64,000 bases of DNA from DT-110 sp030148525 (lineage in GTDB: Bacteria; Bacteroidota; Bacteroidia; Chitinophagales; Saprospiraceae), in assembly GCA_965227445.1 (NCBI GenBank), contig OZ245751.1, positions 186,001 to 250,000 on the forward strand, written 5' to 3'. The translations under genes were made by a program, and so were the position numbers. Shown here piece by piece: positions 42,891 through 53,232 of the stretch (position 1 is its first letter; each line of letters begins with the position of its first letter). A model generated the notes under the pieces. The model did not search any database, was not told where the DNA came from, and saw nothing but the letters and a program-made list of their open reading frames with translations.

Positions 42891-45800
42891 CTACCGAACC
42901 ACCGAAACATCCCCCCGGTAGGTCAGTGTGACTCCGTCGATGAATTCCACTTCGATGATGTAGACATAGACGCCGATGGGCGCCTCTTCTCCGTTGATCT
43001 CACCGTCCCAGAGAACCAGGCCGCCGTCACAAACCGGTGCCATGTCGATGGATTCGTACACCAGGCCACCCCACCGGTCGAATACCCGTGCCGAAAGTAC
43101 ACTGCCGACTCCCCGGCAGGCAAACAACCGGAACTCATCGTTGCGGCCGTCGCCGTTGGGTGAGATGGCGTTGGGTACGTACACGTTGCGGTTGCGGTCC
43201 AGATCGACGAGCAGGGAGGCCGAGGCCGTGCAGCCGTTGATGTCGGCAATGGTCAGGGTGTATTGCTGACTTTGTAGCGGATTAACTACCGGATTGAGTA
43301 CGTTCGTAGCACTCAGGAAGTCGCCCGGACTCCAGGCAATGGAATCGAGCGGCAGCGAAGAGGTCACGATGGGGTTCAGCGTAGTCGTGGAATCACCCAA
43401 CTCAACCGTGATGGTGGCGGGGGTGAACTGCACACTGATCTCTTCGGGCTGGTTCACCGTGATGCTGTCCTCAAAGATACATCCGTTGGGGTCTTCCACC
43501 GTTACAATATGGTCACCGGCAAATACACTGGCTTGTTGGCCGAGTGGGAAATTCAAACCGTTGCGGTCGACCTGGAAGGTATAATCCATAGGGTCCATAC
43601 CAACACCACCTGATGCCATTTCGACCGTGAAGAAGGTCGCTTCACCGAAGCAGCGCGGATCCGGCGGATTGGTGATCGTCGCCTGCACCGGCGTTGGCTC
43701 CACCAGGCTAAAGGTCACTTCATCGGTGCAGCCATTCACATCGGTCACGATGACGCTGTAATCACCAGCGGCCAGGCCCGAGGCAACGGCCGAATCAGCA
43801 GGTGCTCCGTTGGACCAGGTATAGGGCATATCGCCCAGCGGGTTGATATTATCTTCCGAGTTGACCTGAACGGCAATCTGACCATTGGTATCTCCATTGC
43901 AAAGCGGATCATTGGTCAAGGCCAGATCTGCACTTGCATCGAGCGGGTCGGGCTCCGTAATTTCGAGGGTGGTATCCTGGACACAGTCACGGTCATCAAT
44001 AACCCGGATGGTATAAATGCCGGGAGCCAGGTTGTCATTGGTCGGAGTGGTACTTCCCGTTTCCGGCCAATCGTAGCGGAAGGGAGGGGTGCCACCCATG
44101 GCTGTGACTTCGGCCGATCCGTCATCATCGCCATTACAGGTTACATTATCCTGGGCGAGAGTGAGCTCAATGGCGGGTGGGCTGGGAATATCGACGGTAT
44201 CGGTGCCACTGCAATTGTTGCCGTCGATGGCGGTAACGGTGTTTAGTCCGGCACTCAGGTTATCGGCCAGCAATTCGTCCACATCCTCGGCAAAAGCACC
44301 GCTTCCCCAATTAATGGTAAACAAACCGGTGCTTCCGTCGGAGTAGTTGACCGAAACGCGTGCTTCACCGTCGTTGGATCCCTCGAAGCAACTGACGGGC
44401 AGAACATCACTGAAGCTCAGTTCGATAGCAGGCGGATCGGTCAGAGTGGCGGTCTCGGTGACGGAGGGACAATCGTTGGCATCGGTTACTGTTACCTGGT
44501 AATTGCCGGCGCGGAGTCCGGGGCGCAGGTTGTTGAAGGTCGTATCGTTCAGGGGCGTATCTTCCCAGATGTAGGTATACGGCATCGTTCCACCGCTGGC
44601 AAAAACAGTCAGGCTACCATTGGACGAACCCGGACAACGTGGTTGTACCTGGGTGATACTGTCGACCATAATGGGCTGCGGAGCAAACACCAGGGCCGAA
44701 TCGATCGTCACACAACCATCGTCGGCCGAAATGCGCACCCGGTAGATGCCCGGGGACAAATTGGTGATGGACGGGCCAAAAGCGCCGTTATCCCATTCGT
44801 AGCTGGTGATGTTGCCGTTGCCGTTGATCGCGGTTACGGATAACGCACCGTTCATATCGGCAGAGCAATTCAGCGTATCATTTTCCAGGGAGGTGATCTG
44901 GGGAGGAGCCGGTGCGTTGATATCAATTTCCAGTGAATCCACACAGCCGTTGGCGTCGGTTACAAAGACCTCGTAGGTCGACAGCACCAGGTTCATAGCT
45001 ACGGAGTCCGTGGAAACGGTATCGATAAACATGGTATCGGGTCGGTTGACTTCACGTATCCACAGGTAGGTATAAGGTGCCGTTCCTCCCGTACCTTCCA
45101 CCCGGGCCAGACCATCGCGACCGGGGATTCCGTCGTTATCGTCGTCGTTACAGGTTTCGTCTTCGCGTTCCAGCACCGTAATATCCAGCACCTCCGGTTC
45201 GGTAACGGTCGCCTCCATAGTGGTGGAACAATTATCGCCATCTTCCATGGTCACCGTATAGGTGCCGGCAATGAGGTCAGAGAAGGTACTGCTGACGTTG
45301 TCGCTGGCCGTTTCGGTACCTGTAGGCCCCGCCCAGGTGAACGAGTACGGCAATACTTCCCCGCTGGCCGGCGTACTGGAGCCGGAGGCAATGATCTGGC
45401 CGTTGGCCTCGCCGTTACAGAGTACATTGTCGATAGCCAGATTGATATTGAGGGTTTTCAGCGTACCTACGGTAAAGGAATCAGCCTGTGCGCAGCCACT
45501 GGCATCGGTGGCGGTTACGTAGTAGGTGCCGGGTAGTAAGTTGGGTTTGGTCACGGTGGTGACGCCGATATCATCGGCCAGCGTCGCCCAGGACAGGTCG
45601 AAGGTGCCGCTATAGGACGGTTTGGACAGGTCGATCTGTACGGAACCATTATTCTGTCCGCTACATTGGGCGGGAGTCAGGGTAGGGGTAAATGTAATAC
45701 TTGCGGGACTAGATAATGCGGTACTGGCAGAGGCTTGGCAGCCGTTCATATCAGTTGCTGTAACAGATATAGGAAATCCAGCACCTAAGGAATCAATGAT

Positions 45801-47588
45801 TGATGTATCAACTTCGGTAATATTCCAATCAAAAGAAAATAATGACTCAGGATTAGGTACAACTGCAGAATTAATAATTATTTGGCTGCTTATGGAACCA
45901 TCCGAATAACCAAAACAAGAAGGATCTATTTCATCTAGTCTGACTATAAATTCATCTGGTTCTTGAATTGTTACGACTGTATCAATTGAATTAACAGGGT
46001 CTGAGTTATCTGTAATGTTAATCGTGTAATCTCCTGGAGGCAGGCCAGAAAATTTGAATGGAACGCCCTCCATTAATGTTTCTGTTATATCCCCGCCTAT
46101 TGGCTGCGAAAGTCTAACTGGGTATGGTCCAGTTCCCTGGGCCACGGTAATACTGATGGCACCATCATTAGTGGAGCCATTATTGCCGGGGTTACAGGTG
46201 ATATCGTCCACGGAAATATCACTAAACAGTACAGCCGAGGACACATTGACCTGCCCGGCATTGAATTGGTAGCCGAGCGGGGTTGGATTGTCGTTGCCGA
46301 TCGTTTCGTTGGGCGTGGCGCTTTCCACGAAGGAAACCGGGCTATTATCCCCGAAATCACCAACTACGTTAAAACAGATCTCAAACAGAATGCTGCTGTC
46401 GGGCAGGGTGATGCCGTCGGGCAAGGCGAAAGGGAAGGGCCAGGACAAACCAAGCGTTCCACTTGCCGCATCGATGGTGAAGCTGGAGTTATTCAAGTTG
46501 GCATCCGCCATATCCGGGTGGATATTTTGGATCTGATCGTAATCGAGTACCGATTCATCCCAGGCCATGTCGAATTGCATGACCCCGACATCGGTGAAAT
46601 TTTCCACGTATACGGGCAGGCATACCTGGTCGCCCGGGCGTGCATTCTGGAAGGGAAGGGAAAAGGTAACGGGCATACAACCAGCCATATCAACGGTTGA
46701 GGTGGTGGAACTACCGGCTTCATCGGTAACGGTAATGGTATACGTTCCCGGTTCGGGCACGAAGAAGCGAACGCTGTCGCCACTGCTGACCGATGCATTT
46801 TCGACCGTTCCCACAACACTATTGTCGGCATCGTTCACGATGGAAATGGAATACCGTTGACCATTCTGAGCTTCGGGGAGTCCGCCGGCCAGGCGGAAGG
46901 AGCCAATACAGGCTAAGCCCTCGCGGCTATTTTGCAGATTAGTAATCTCAATAGTATTCAGGTAGACGACGGAGAAGGCTTCGGTTGTGCCAATATTCAC
47001 ACAGGGCCCAGTGGTGCCGGTCGAAGGGTCGGCCTCGAATCGCAGGCTGTCGAAATAATTGAAGGTGACGGGGGCGAAGTGAAACTGTACGAAGTCACCA
47101 TTGTTGAAAGCCGTTTGCAGGGTGCCATCATTTACAAAGGTGAGGTTACCATCGGGCGTATCGCCACTGGTAGCCCAGAAGGCATCATTGCGTTGTACCC
47201 ATTGCCCGGCCAGAAAAATGGAGTCTTGCTGATTGAGGCAGGAGTCGGCCACCAGGTCGGCGTAAGTGGTTCCGGAAACGGTGGGTTCGCAATCGTAAAA
47301 AATGTACCCAATACCCGGAATGGTAGCATTATTGGGATCGTTACTGGCATTACCGCCCTGGTTCTCGATCAGGAGAGAATCCCCAAAAGCGAGGTAGATC
47401 AGATCCTCCATCACAATATTCCCCGCGCCATCGCGGAGGGTTACCTGCCCGGCATCATTTTCGCACAGCATACGTAGTTCCGCAGCCTGTCCGGGGCGAC
47501 CTTCAATCTGTACGGGGCGAACATGTTGGGCGAGTAGGGAAGTGGTTAGTACTAATAAGACGAATAATGAACTTACCTTCTTCAGCAT
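42891..47588 (-). CDS. Large secreted SprB-repeat adhesin with T9SS type-B sorting domain
   Basis: A 1565-residue surface protein from ATG 47588 (MLKKVSSLFVLLVLTTSLLAQ is a clear signal peptide; 27 upstream codons are noncoding). After an N-terminal region there is a cohesin-like domain (about residues 320-460, RPGDQVCLPVYVENFTDVGVM). Then come about a dozen SprB/PKD-like repeats with the pattern V.CNG..DG.....GGT.PY.Y.W......D.NGC. The end is a CHU_C domain: ISPNGDGRNDEFRL, VFDRWGGLVYES, WDGEINGEEAPIGVY. Such proteins are exported by T9SS and act in gliding or adhesion. The section at about 45.7-46.1 kb is markedly AT-richer than the rest (see findings). Confidence 0.9.
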   Translation of the reverse strand: MLKKVSSLFVLLVLTTSLLAQHVRPVQIEGRPGQAAELRMLCENDAGQVTLRDGAGNIVMEDLIYLAFGDSLLIENQGGNASNDPNNATIPGIGYIFYDCEPTVSGTTYADLVADSCLNQQDSIFLAGQWVQRNDAFWATSGDTPDGNLTFVNDGTLQTAFNNGDFVQFHFAPVTFNYFDSLRFEADPSTGTTGPCVNIGTTEAFSVVYLNTIEITNLQNSREGLACIGSFRLAGGLPEAQNGQRYSISIVNDADNSVVGTVENASVSSGDSVRFFVPEPGTYTITVTDEAGSSTTSTVDMAGCMPVTFSLPFQNARPGDQVCLPVYVENFTDVGVMQFDMAWDESVLDYDQIQNIHPDMADANLNNSSFTIDAASGTLGLSWPFPFALPDGITLPDSSILFEICFNVVGDFGDNSPVSFVESATPNETIGNDNPTPLGYQFNAGQVNVSSAVLFSDISVDDITCNPGNNGSTNDGAISITVAQGTGPYPVRLSQPIGGDITETLMEGVPFKFSGLPPGDYTINITDNSDPVNSIDTVVTIQEPDEFIVRLDEIDPSCFGYSDGSISSQIIINSAVVPNPESLFSFDWNITEVDTSIIDSLGAGFPISVTATDMNGCQASASTALSSPASITFTPTLTPAQCSGQNNGSVQIDLSKPSYSGTFDLSWATLADDIGVTTVTKPNLLPGTYYVTATDASGCAQADSFTVGTLKTLNINLAIDNVLCNGEANGQIIASGSSTPASGEVLPYSFTWAGPTGTETASDNVSSTFSDLIAGTYTVTMEDGDNCSTTMEATVTEPEVLDITVLEREDETCNDDDNDGIPGRDGLARVEGTGGTAPYTYLWIREVNRPDTMFIDTVSTDSVAMNLVLSTYEVFVTDANGCVDSLEIDINAPAPPQITSLENDTLNCSADMNGALSVTAINGNGNITSYEWDNGAFGPSITNLSPGIYRVRISADDGCVTIDSALVFAPQPIMVDSITQVQPRCPGSSNGSLTVFASGGTMPYTYIWEDTPLNDTTFNNLRPGLRAGNYQVTVTDANDCPSVTETATLTDPPAIELSFSDVLPVSCFEGSNDGEARVSVNYSDGSTGLFTINWGSGAFAEDVDELLADNLSAGLNTVTAIDGNNCSGTDTVDIPSPPAIELTLAQDNVTCNGDDDGSAEVTAMGGTPPFRYDWPETGSTTPTNDNLAPGIYTIRVIDDRDCVQDTTLEITEPDPLDASADLALTNDPLCNGDTNGQIAVQVNSEDNINPLGDMPYTWSNGAPADSAVASGLAAGDYSVIVTDVNGCTDEVTFSLVEPTPVQATITNPPDPRCFGEATFFTVEMASGGVGMDPMDYTFQVDRNGLNFPLGQQASVFAGDHIVTVEDPNGCIFEDSITVNQPEEISVQFTPATITVELGDSTTTLNPIVTSSLPLDSIAWSPGDFLSATNVLNPVVNPLQSQQYTLTIADINGCTASASLLVDLDRNRNVYVPNAISPNGDGRNDEFRLFACRGVGSVLSARVFDRWGGLVYESIDMAPVCDGGLVLWDGEINGEEAPIGVYVYIIEVEFIDGVTLTYRGDVSVVR

Positions 47589-47939
47589 GATTAGGTATTG
47601 TGTGAATGTTGGGATGGTACCGGATTTGAAACCATATCTCACCGGACTGGATACCGGCCGGTACGCCAAGCTAACGAATCACACGAGCCGAAAAGTATGC
47701 GTTTCTCCGCTTCCGAGTCATGGTTTAACGCTTCGAAGGTGGAATGGCCCGCTCCCGTTACGCCCGGCGCGACGAAAGTAGCCAAATATCGATCGCTTTC
47801 CTTTTTTGCGCAAGCAAAAAAATCCCGGTGATCAATCATCACCGGGAAAACCCTATTCCTCATGCATGTATATGGCAAAACGACTGCAGGGATCGCATGG
47901 ATCCAATACGTTTAACCAATCTGGAAATGGAATAAATAG
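47589..47939. other. Intergenic region between the adhesin and SPOR/thioredoxin genes
   Basis: It contains the terminator of the upstream minus-strand gene (47815-47847) and presumably the adhesin promoter, which I could not place. The plus-strand frames here are not gene-like. Confidence 0.4.
47815..47847 (-). terminator. Intrinsic terminator of the thioredoxin/SPOR gene
   Basis: On the minus strand a stem CCCGGTGAT/ATCACCGGG (9 bp, 47824-47832 with 47838-47846) is followed by a run of seven T (ATTTTTTTG), the classic form. Confidence 0.8.
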
Positions 47940-48860
47940 TTACAGTTTTGACAGGTCGAGGACCTGACAGCGGTATCCTTGTTGTTTCAGCTTCTGGAGT
48001 TCTGCATTGGCCTGATTTTGGTCTCGGTATTTACCGACCACCACCTTGTAAATAGGTTTGTAATAATCCTCATCATTGACGAAAATGTCCACCCGTTCGG
48101 AAATCCGTCCTTCCAATCGGGTTACAAAGGGAACGGCATTATTGTAGTTGCTGAAGATGGCGACCTGCACACCATAATAGGTATTCCCTGCTGGCTCATT
48201 TGTCCGGGAATTCGATGATGCAGGGGCACCCTGACCAGAATTTTTCGCGGGAGGTGCATGCAAGCGGGGCGGTTTATAATCCTGGATAGATTCCGATGGG
48301 GGAGGGGTATTAACCAGACTGGCCGTATACTTTTCTGCGCCGGAAGCGGTAGCTGTCGGCATTTTTCGGGCAGGCGACAGACTGGGCTTGTTGAGATGAT
48401 CAAAACCGGAACTGGGTACACCGGCGGAAGCGTGATAGCCGGCGCCCTGGTATCTGCGAAGCAGGGCCAGCAGCTCATTGGCCGAGAGTGTCTTCTCGAC
48501 CCGTTCCAACAGTTGGCCGGAACTGTTGAAGATCAGAAAGGAGGGAAGTTGCGTGATTTGGTAGGCTTCTTTTTCCTGAAACCCCTGGTAGTCATCGACA
48601 TCCAACTGGATGGAAACCACATTCTGACGCACAAAGCGCGTCAGATTATAGTCTTGGAACGTATTGCGTTCGAGCCATTGACAAGGCATACACCAAGATG
48701 CCGTAAAATGTACGAACAGCAATTTGTCTTCCTGCATAGCCATGGCTTTTCCTTCTTCAATACTGGCAGTAAAAAAGGGAATCCCGGCACAGTGCCCCGC
48801 CATGGGCACAACAAAAAAAGAGATCAGCAGCATGGCTACTGGGAATAGAATCCTTTTCAT
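47940..48860 (-). CDS. Exported thioredoxin-fold protein with C-terminal SPOR domain
   Basis: A 306-residue protein. Signal peptide (residues 1-25), then a thioredoxin-like domain with W56-C57-M58-P59-C60 in HFTASWCMPCQWL. A proline/serine-rich linker (about 150-225) follows, then a SPOR domain (YYGVQVAIFSNYNNAVPFVTRL ... VVVGKYRDQNQANAELQKLKQQ) that binds denuded septal peptidoglycan. The CxxC motif suggests disulfide or reduction chemistry in the periplasm, positioned at division sites by SPOR. A second SPOR protein is encoded at 50609-52477. Confidence 0.85.
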   Translation of the reverse strand: MKRILFPVAMLLISFFVVPMAGHCAGIPFFTASIEEGKAMAMQEDKLLFVHFTASWCMPCQWLERNTFQDYNLTRFVRQNVVSIQLDVDDYQGFQEKEAYQITQLPSFLIFNSSGQLLERVEKTLSANELLALLRRYQGAGYHASAGVPSSGFDHLNKPSLSPARKMPTATASGAEKYTASLVNTPPPSESIQDYKPPRLHAPPAKNSGQGAPASSNSRTNEPAGNTYYGVQVAIFSNYNNAVPFVTRLEGRISERVDIFVNDEDYYKPIYKVVVGKYRDQNQANAELQKLKQQGYRCQVLDLSKL

Positions 48861-49119
48861 GAGATCGTGTGGTTTTCTAACCAGACACGGGGGTAGGTCG
48901 TCTGGATACGTTCAGTGTAACTAATAGTGTAACTAAAAAACGAAAAAGTGGCGGGTTAGAACGTTACAATCGGATCGGGTCGTCTAATCGGAATGAGTTA
49001 GAATACACACTGGTACGTGTGCTGCTGTAACGTTTTTTAACGAGGATTGCGGTCGAACTATAAACAAATATAATTAAATAGAATGTATTTGTCCAGTTAT
49101 GGCGAGGGGAAATTTCAGG

Positions 49120-49638
49120 TTAATCTTCGGATTGGTTAAAATAATCCAGTAGCGTACGGTGTTCATGCAACAGGGCCTGGGCGGTATTGTACAGTTCTTC
49201 GAAGTGCAACACGACAATTTGCATATCCTTGGGAACTTGTTGGCCGAGTTGCTTGAGCTTATAGCGACAACAGGTATTCAAACCGTTCATCACTTGCTCT
49301 AATTCTTTGGCACGCTGTAAGTAAGATTGTAAGGAGTCGGTATCGTGGAAATTGGGATGATCCACAGAATATTCCCTGGCCCTCGATAATGCATCCTCCT
49401 TACTTAGGTCAGATTGAGTCAGATGCACTATAGATACGCCGAATAGATTGGAAAGTTTCAGCAAATTGCAAATTTTCGGCTCCGCTGTACCATTCTCGTA
49501 AGAAGCTATGTTACCCCGGTTTAGTCCGATGCGATTAGCTAATTCTTCCTGGCTGATCCGCATTGATTTACGCAATACCCGGATATTCGAGTTTAAATGC
49601 GTGGTATTGTAATCGTGTTTTACAATATCCATATCCAA
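49120..49638 (-). CDS. XRE-family transcriptional regulator
   Basis: A 172-residue protein with an N-terminal Cro/CI-type helix-turn-helix (LRKSMRISQEELANRIGLNRGNIASYENGTAEPKICNLLKLSNL). A helical C-terminal half of about 100 residues follows, rich in charged residues and lacking known domains. Regulators of this type control small local regulons; the target is unknown. It is divergent from the sigma factor gene with about 260 bases between their starts, and both regulators may act on that spacer. Confidence 0.82.
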   Translation of the reverse strand: MDMDIVKHDYNTTHLNSNIRVLRKSMRISQEELANRIGLNRGNIASYENGTAEPKICNLLKLSNLFGVSIVHLTQSDLSKEDALSRAREYSVDHPNFHDTDSLQSYLQRAKELEQVMNGLNTCCRYKLKQLGQQVPKDMQIVVLHFEELYNTAQALLHEHRTLLDYFNQSED

Positions 49639-49898
49639 TCTACTTTTCTACCTGATGATGAGAGAACGTGTTTTCTTCTTGAAAACATCGTCTATAATAC
49701 AAATCGAGGCGTAGTTAAGTTTACCACTGTTAAAATAATTAACAAAATGAGCTTTCCACGTCAACAAACTGTCAGATTCGATACAATTTAGATTAAGTTT
49801 AGATAATTGGGCTAAAAATACTTGCGTTTGATTGTATATACACGTATTTTTGATAAAAATACTTACAAAAGATCTCAAACCATACAAATCACCGACAC

Positions 49899-50423
49899 AT
49901 GATATACGCCATTCAAAATCAAATACAAGAACAACTCGACGCTATCAGTGGTTCGCTGCGTGCATTTTCCCTGAAACTGACGGGAAATTCCTCTGATGCC
50001 GAAGATTTGTATCAGGACACAGCACTCCGGATTATAACAAATGCTGATAAATATCGCCAGGGGACTAATTTCAAGGCCTGGGCAGTGACCATAATGCGCA
50101 ACATTTTCATCAATAATTACCGCAAAAAGGTAAGGCGCAACATGATCATTGATCAGACCCCCAATAATTACTACCTGAACTCCGGTGATAAAACTGTAGT
50201 GAATGAAGGAGAGTCCAATGTTGCCTTTAAAGAGCTATTATCCATGGTAGATCGCTTACCGGAAGATTTCCGCAAGCCCTTCATGATGGCTTACAAAGGC
50301 TTTAAATACGAGGAGATCGCCGACGAGCTGGAATCACCACTCGGAACGATTAAAAGCCGCATTTTCTTTGCACGCAAGAAGCTGCAAAAAATGTACAACG
50401 AGCGTTACCAGGAACGCGCCTAA
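49899..50423 (+). CDS. ECF-type RNA polymerase sigma factor
   Basis: A 174-residue sigma-70 family protein with region 2 (RAFSLKLTGNSSDAEDLYQDTALRIITNADKYRQGTNFKAWAVTIMRN) and region 4 (LPEDFRKPFMMAYKGFKYEEIADELESPLGTIKSRIFFARKKLQ). No anti-sigma gene is next to it, which is common for regulators placed beside the gene they transcribe. It is followed by a strong terminator at 50455. Targets unknown. Confidence 0.88.
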   Translation: MIYAIQNQIQEQLDAISGSLRAFSLKLTGNSSDAEDLYQDTALRIITNADKYRQGTNFKAWAVTIMRNIFINNYRKKVRRNMIIDQTPNNYYLNSGDKTVVNEGESNVAFKELLSMVDRLPEDFRKPFMMAYKGFKYEEIADELESPLGTIKSRIFFARKKLQKMYNERYQERA

Positions 50424-50454
50424 GCGTTCGGAATAACGCCCGTCTATACGCTGC

Positions 50455-50493
50455 GGGGTGAACAGGTAAATGTCTGTTCACCCCGTTCTTTTT
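50455..50493 (+). terminator. Intrinsic terminator after the sigma factor gene
   Basis: An 11-bp perfect stem GGGGTGAACAG (50455-50465) / CTGTTCACCCC (50474-50484) followed by GTTCTTTTTGG. Confidence 0.85.
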
Positions 50494-50608
50494 GGTGCTC
50501 AACCCTCGCCATTCGGCAGATTTACCTTACTTTATCGAGGGAAAGACCCGGATACATGAACCGATGATTGGTGAAGTGTAAAAATAATTTACAATAAAGA
50601 CCAAAGTT

Positions 50609-52477
50609 ATGGGTACCTATAAGCTAAAAGGGGACCAGGGCGTTCAGATCCTTCGAAAAAGCCGCAAACTGGTAGGCCTGCGGTGGCAGGAGGAAAAACC
50701 CAAACCCGATCAAAAAGAGTATATCTCGGAGGAGATCCGTGATTTTCTGGGGGGCTTTCGCCTGGTGAGCCTGGACACAGCTGGCAAAGAACTCGACGAT
50801 AAGCTGGATGAGGTGCGCCAGCGCGACGATATCGCCCTCGGTACACACGTTTTTTTTGCCGAAGGCAGTAATAAGCCATTGGTACCGACGGGAGAGATTA
50901 ATATTACCTTCGAACACGGTACCAGTGAGGAGGAGCAGGCCATTGTCCTGGACGAGTTTGCGCTCGAACTGGTGGAACGTCGCTCTCCTGAGTTTATCAT
51001 CGTCCACGTCACCGAGGATTCACCGAACCCGGTTAAAGCGGCTGCGGCCATGCAGGCTTCCTCGTTGGTACACCTGGCTGAACCCGATTTTGATACCATT
51101 CTCGATCGCTACGATGTACCGCCTGCCGATCCCTTACTGGCCCACCAATGGTCTTTGCGCAATCAGGGGCGCTTGCCCGATGCGAATGTAAGCCTGCGTT
51201 TTGGGGCTGACGCCAAAATTGTGGATGCCTGGTCCCGACTGGGGAACCTCGGGGATTCGGGCGTTAAGCTGGCCCTGATTGATGATGGGTTTGATCTGAC
51301 GCATCCCGACCTCAAGAATAAGGTCAGCAACCCTTTTGACTTTCGTCAAAATTCGACGCGTATTACCCAGGGTAACCCTAACTATACGCACGGTACGCCA
51401 TGTGCGACGGTCGCCCTGGCCGACAGTAACCATTCGGGTATGGTGGGGGCAGCTCCCCGTGCACGGTTTGTACCACTGGAAGGCACGTCCTTCAGTGACC
51501 GTATTACCGAAGCCCAATTCGATTACTGTATTCGCAAGGGGGTGGATATCATCAGTTGCAGTTGGGGGACGACCGATCCGGCAAATCGCCTCAATTACCG
51601 CAAGCAACAAGCCATCGCCAAGGCCGCAAAACAGGGCCGTAACGGCAAGGGGTGTGTCGTATTGTTTGCCGCTGGTAACGAGGGCTACCAGTTTTTGAAT
51701 TACTACGCTGCCCATCCGGATGTTATCTCGGTGGGTGCCTGCACCAGTCGCGATAATCATGCACCCTATTCCAATCAGGGGCCACAGCTAACGGTGGTTG
51801 CCCCCTCCAGTGGCGATTGGCCGATCCTTGCCGGCCGTGCCTGGTGGGACAAGGGGGATACCCGCCAGGCGGGTCAGAATAGGTACTGGATTGATGGTGT
51901 TTCCCGTGGGCGTCACTACAAGCATTTTGGAGGTACCTCCAGCGCAACACCATTGGTGGCGGGAATTTGTGCACTGATCCTTTCGGCCAATCCGGACCTT
52001 ACAGCCGGAGAAGTAAAAGACATTCTGATTCAGACGGCTGATAAGATCGGAAACTCGTGGGAATACTCAAACGGCCATTCCCGTAAATATGGATATGGGC
52101 GGGTGAATGCCGCCAGAGCGGTTGAAGAAGCCCGCCAACGCCGGGTGTCTAACCAGCCGACGCCATCAACGGGCAGTTCTACGTCGGATAGCGGGGGCAG
52201 CGGCCTGTTCGAGGTGAGTGTAAATGACAGTGTAAAAATGGGGTGGGGTGTTCAGATCGGCGCTTATACCAATTACGATTCGGTAATGGTGCTGGTCAGT
52301 CAACTGGAACGCACCTACCGGCAACCGGTTCACGTTCAGTCAGTCCCTTCGGGGTCGCGTACCGTATACCGGGTGGTTGTGGGGTCGTACGCTACGGCCG
52401 GTGAGGCTCGTAGTCTGCAATCTAAATTGCAACAAGCCGGCTACAACGGTGCCTTTATCAAAAACCTGAGGGAGTAA
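50609..52477 (+). CDS. Subtilisin-family (S8) peptidase with C-terminal SPOR domain
   Basis: A 622-residue protease. The catalytic triad is D225 in LALIDDGFDLTHPDL, H261 in YTHGTPCATVAL and S444 in GGTSSATPLVAG; the oxyanion asparagine is in LFAAGNEGYQF. About 200 residues precede the catalytic domain and could be a prodomain. A serine/threonine linker follows, then a SPOR domain (VQIGAYTNYDSVMVLVSQLE ... VVVGSYATAGEARSLQSKLQQ) that targets septal peptidoglycan. No signal peptide is visible at the N-terminus, which is odd for a SPOR protein. Confidence 0.85.
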   Translation: MGTYKLKGDQGVQILRKSRKLVGLRWQEEKPKPDQKEYISEEIRDFLGGFRLVSLDTAGKELDDKLDEVRQRDDIALGTHVFFAEGSNKPLVPTGEINITFEHGTSEEEQAIVLDEFALELVERRSPEFIIVHVTEDSPNPVKAAAAMQASSLVHLAEPDFDTILDRYDVPPADPLLAHQWSLRNQGRLPDANVSLRFGADAKIVDAWSRLGNLGDSGVKLALIDDGFDLTHPDLKNKVSNPFDFRQNSTRITQGNPNYTHGTPCATVALADSNHSGMVGAAPRARFVPLEGTSFSDRITEAQFDYCIRKGVDIISCSWGTTDPANRLNYRKQQAIAKAAKQGRNGKGCVVLFAAGNEGYQFLNYYAAHPDVISVGACTSRDNHAPYSNQGPQLTVVAPSSGDWPILAGRAWWDKGDTRQAGQNRYWIDGVSRGRHYKHFGGTSSATPLVAGICALILSANPDLTAGEVKDILIQTADKIGNSWEYSNGHSRKYGYGRVNAARAVEEARQRRVSNQPTPSTGSSTSDSGGSGLFEVSVNDSVKMGWGVQIGAYTNYDSVMVLVSQLERTYRQPVHVQSVPSGSRTVYRVVVGSYATAGEARSLQSKLQQAGYNGAFIKNLRE

Positions 52478-52497
52478 AGCCTTTTTTGCGAAAGCTC

Positions 52498-53232
52498 CTA
52501 GAAAAAATCAGAACGGTGCCACCGATCTTCGGAGGATTCCCGGCGGTTTCGGGTTTCGCGTAACCGTTCCTCTTTGGTCTTTTCAAAGATATCCCGGTCC
52601 AGGAAGTATTCCCGGTCCAGCTCGCGCGGATCTTCTTCCCAGGAGTATTTGCGTGGGCGCTCGTCTTCCTCAATACTATTTTTGAACCAAAAGGCGGCAA
52701 TAATGCCAGCCACTGCCCCCAGCAGGTGGCTCTCCCAGCTAATACCTTCCTGACCGGGAAGGATACCCAGAAACATAGACCCGTAATAGAAGACGACGAT
52801 GAGGGAAAGGACAATCGATTTTAGGTTCCGCCGAAAGATGCCGGTCCAGAATACGAAGGCAACCAGCCCGTACACCAAACCGCTTGCGCCGATATGAAAA
52901 ACTGATCGCCCGAATAACCAGACCAACAGGCCCGTCATCAGGTATATGGAGACAAACGTGGGGATGGCGACCCGCCGGTAAAAAAACATGATCATAATGC
53001 CCATCATGAGCAGGGGGACCGAATTCGACAATAAGTGTGCCCAGTCACCATGGAGCAGTGGGGCAGTTAGTATGCCGCGCAATCCGAACACTTCCCGGGG
53101 GTAAAGGCCATAAAAGCCCCAATCCATATTCAAAAGGGTCTGAGCCAAATGGATAACCCACAGCAGACCCACAAAGCGCAAGGGAAGAGCGACACTATCA
53201 ATAAATTTTTTTCCAATGTGCTGGGCATTCAT
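52498..53232 (-). CDS. Rhomboid-family intramembrane serine protease
   Basis: A 244-residue membrane protein with six or more helices. The catalytic serine lies in FHIGASGLVYGLVAF (GASG motif) and the partner histidine in SWESHLLGAVAGIIAAF. A charged C-terminal tail (KTKEERLRETRNRRESSEDRW) is cytoplasmic. Rhomboids cleave transmembrane substrates within the membrane; the substrate is unknown. The tail region overlaps no other gene. Confidence 0.88.
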   Translation of the reverse strand: MNAQHIGKKFIDSVALPLRFVGLLWVIHLAQTLLNMDWGFYGLYPREVFGLRGILTAPLLHGDWAHLLSNSVPLLMMGIMIMFFYRRVAIPTFVSIYLMTGLLVWLFGRSVFHIGASGLVYGLVAFVFWTGIFRRNLKSIVLSLIVVFYYGSMFLGILPGQEGISWESHLLGAVAGIIAAFWFKNSIEEDERPRKYSWEEDPRELDREYFLDRDIFEKTKEERLRETRNRRESSEDRWHRSDFF

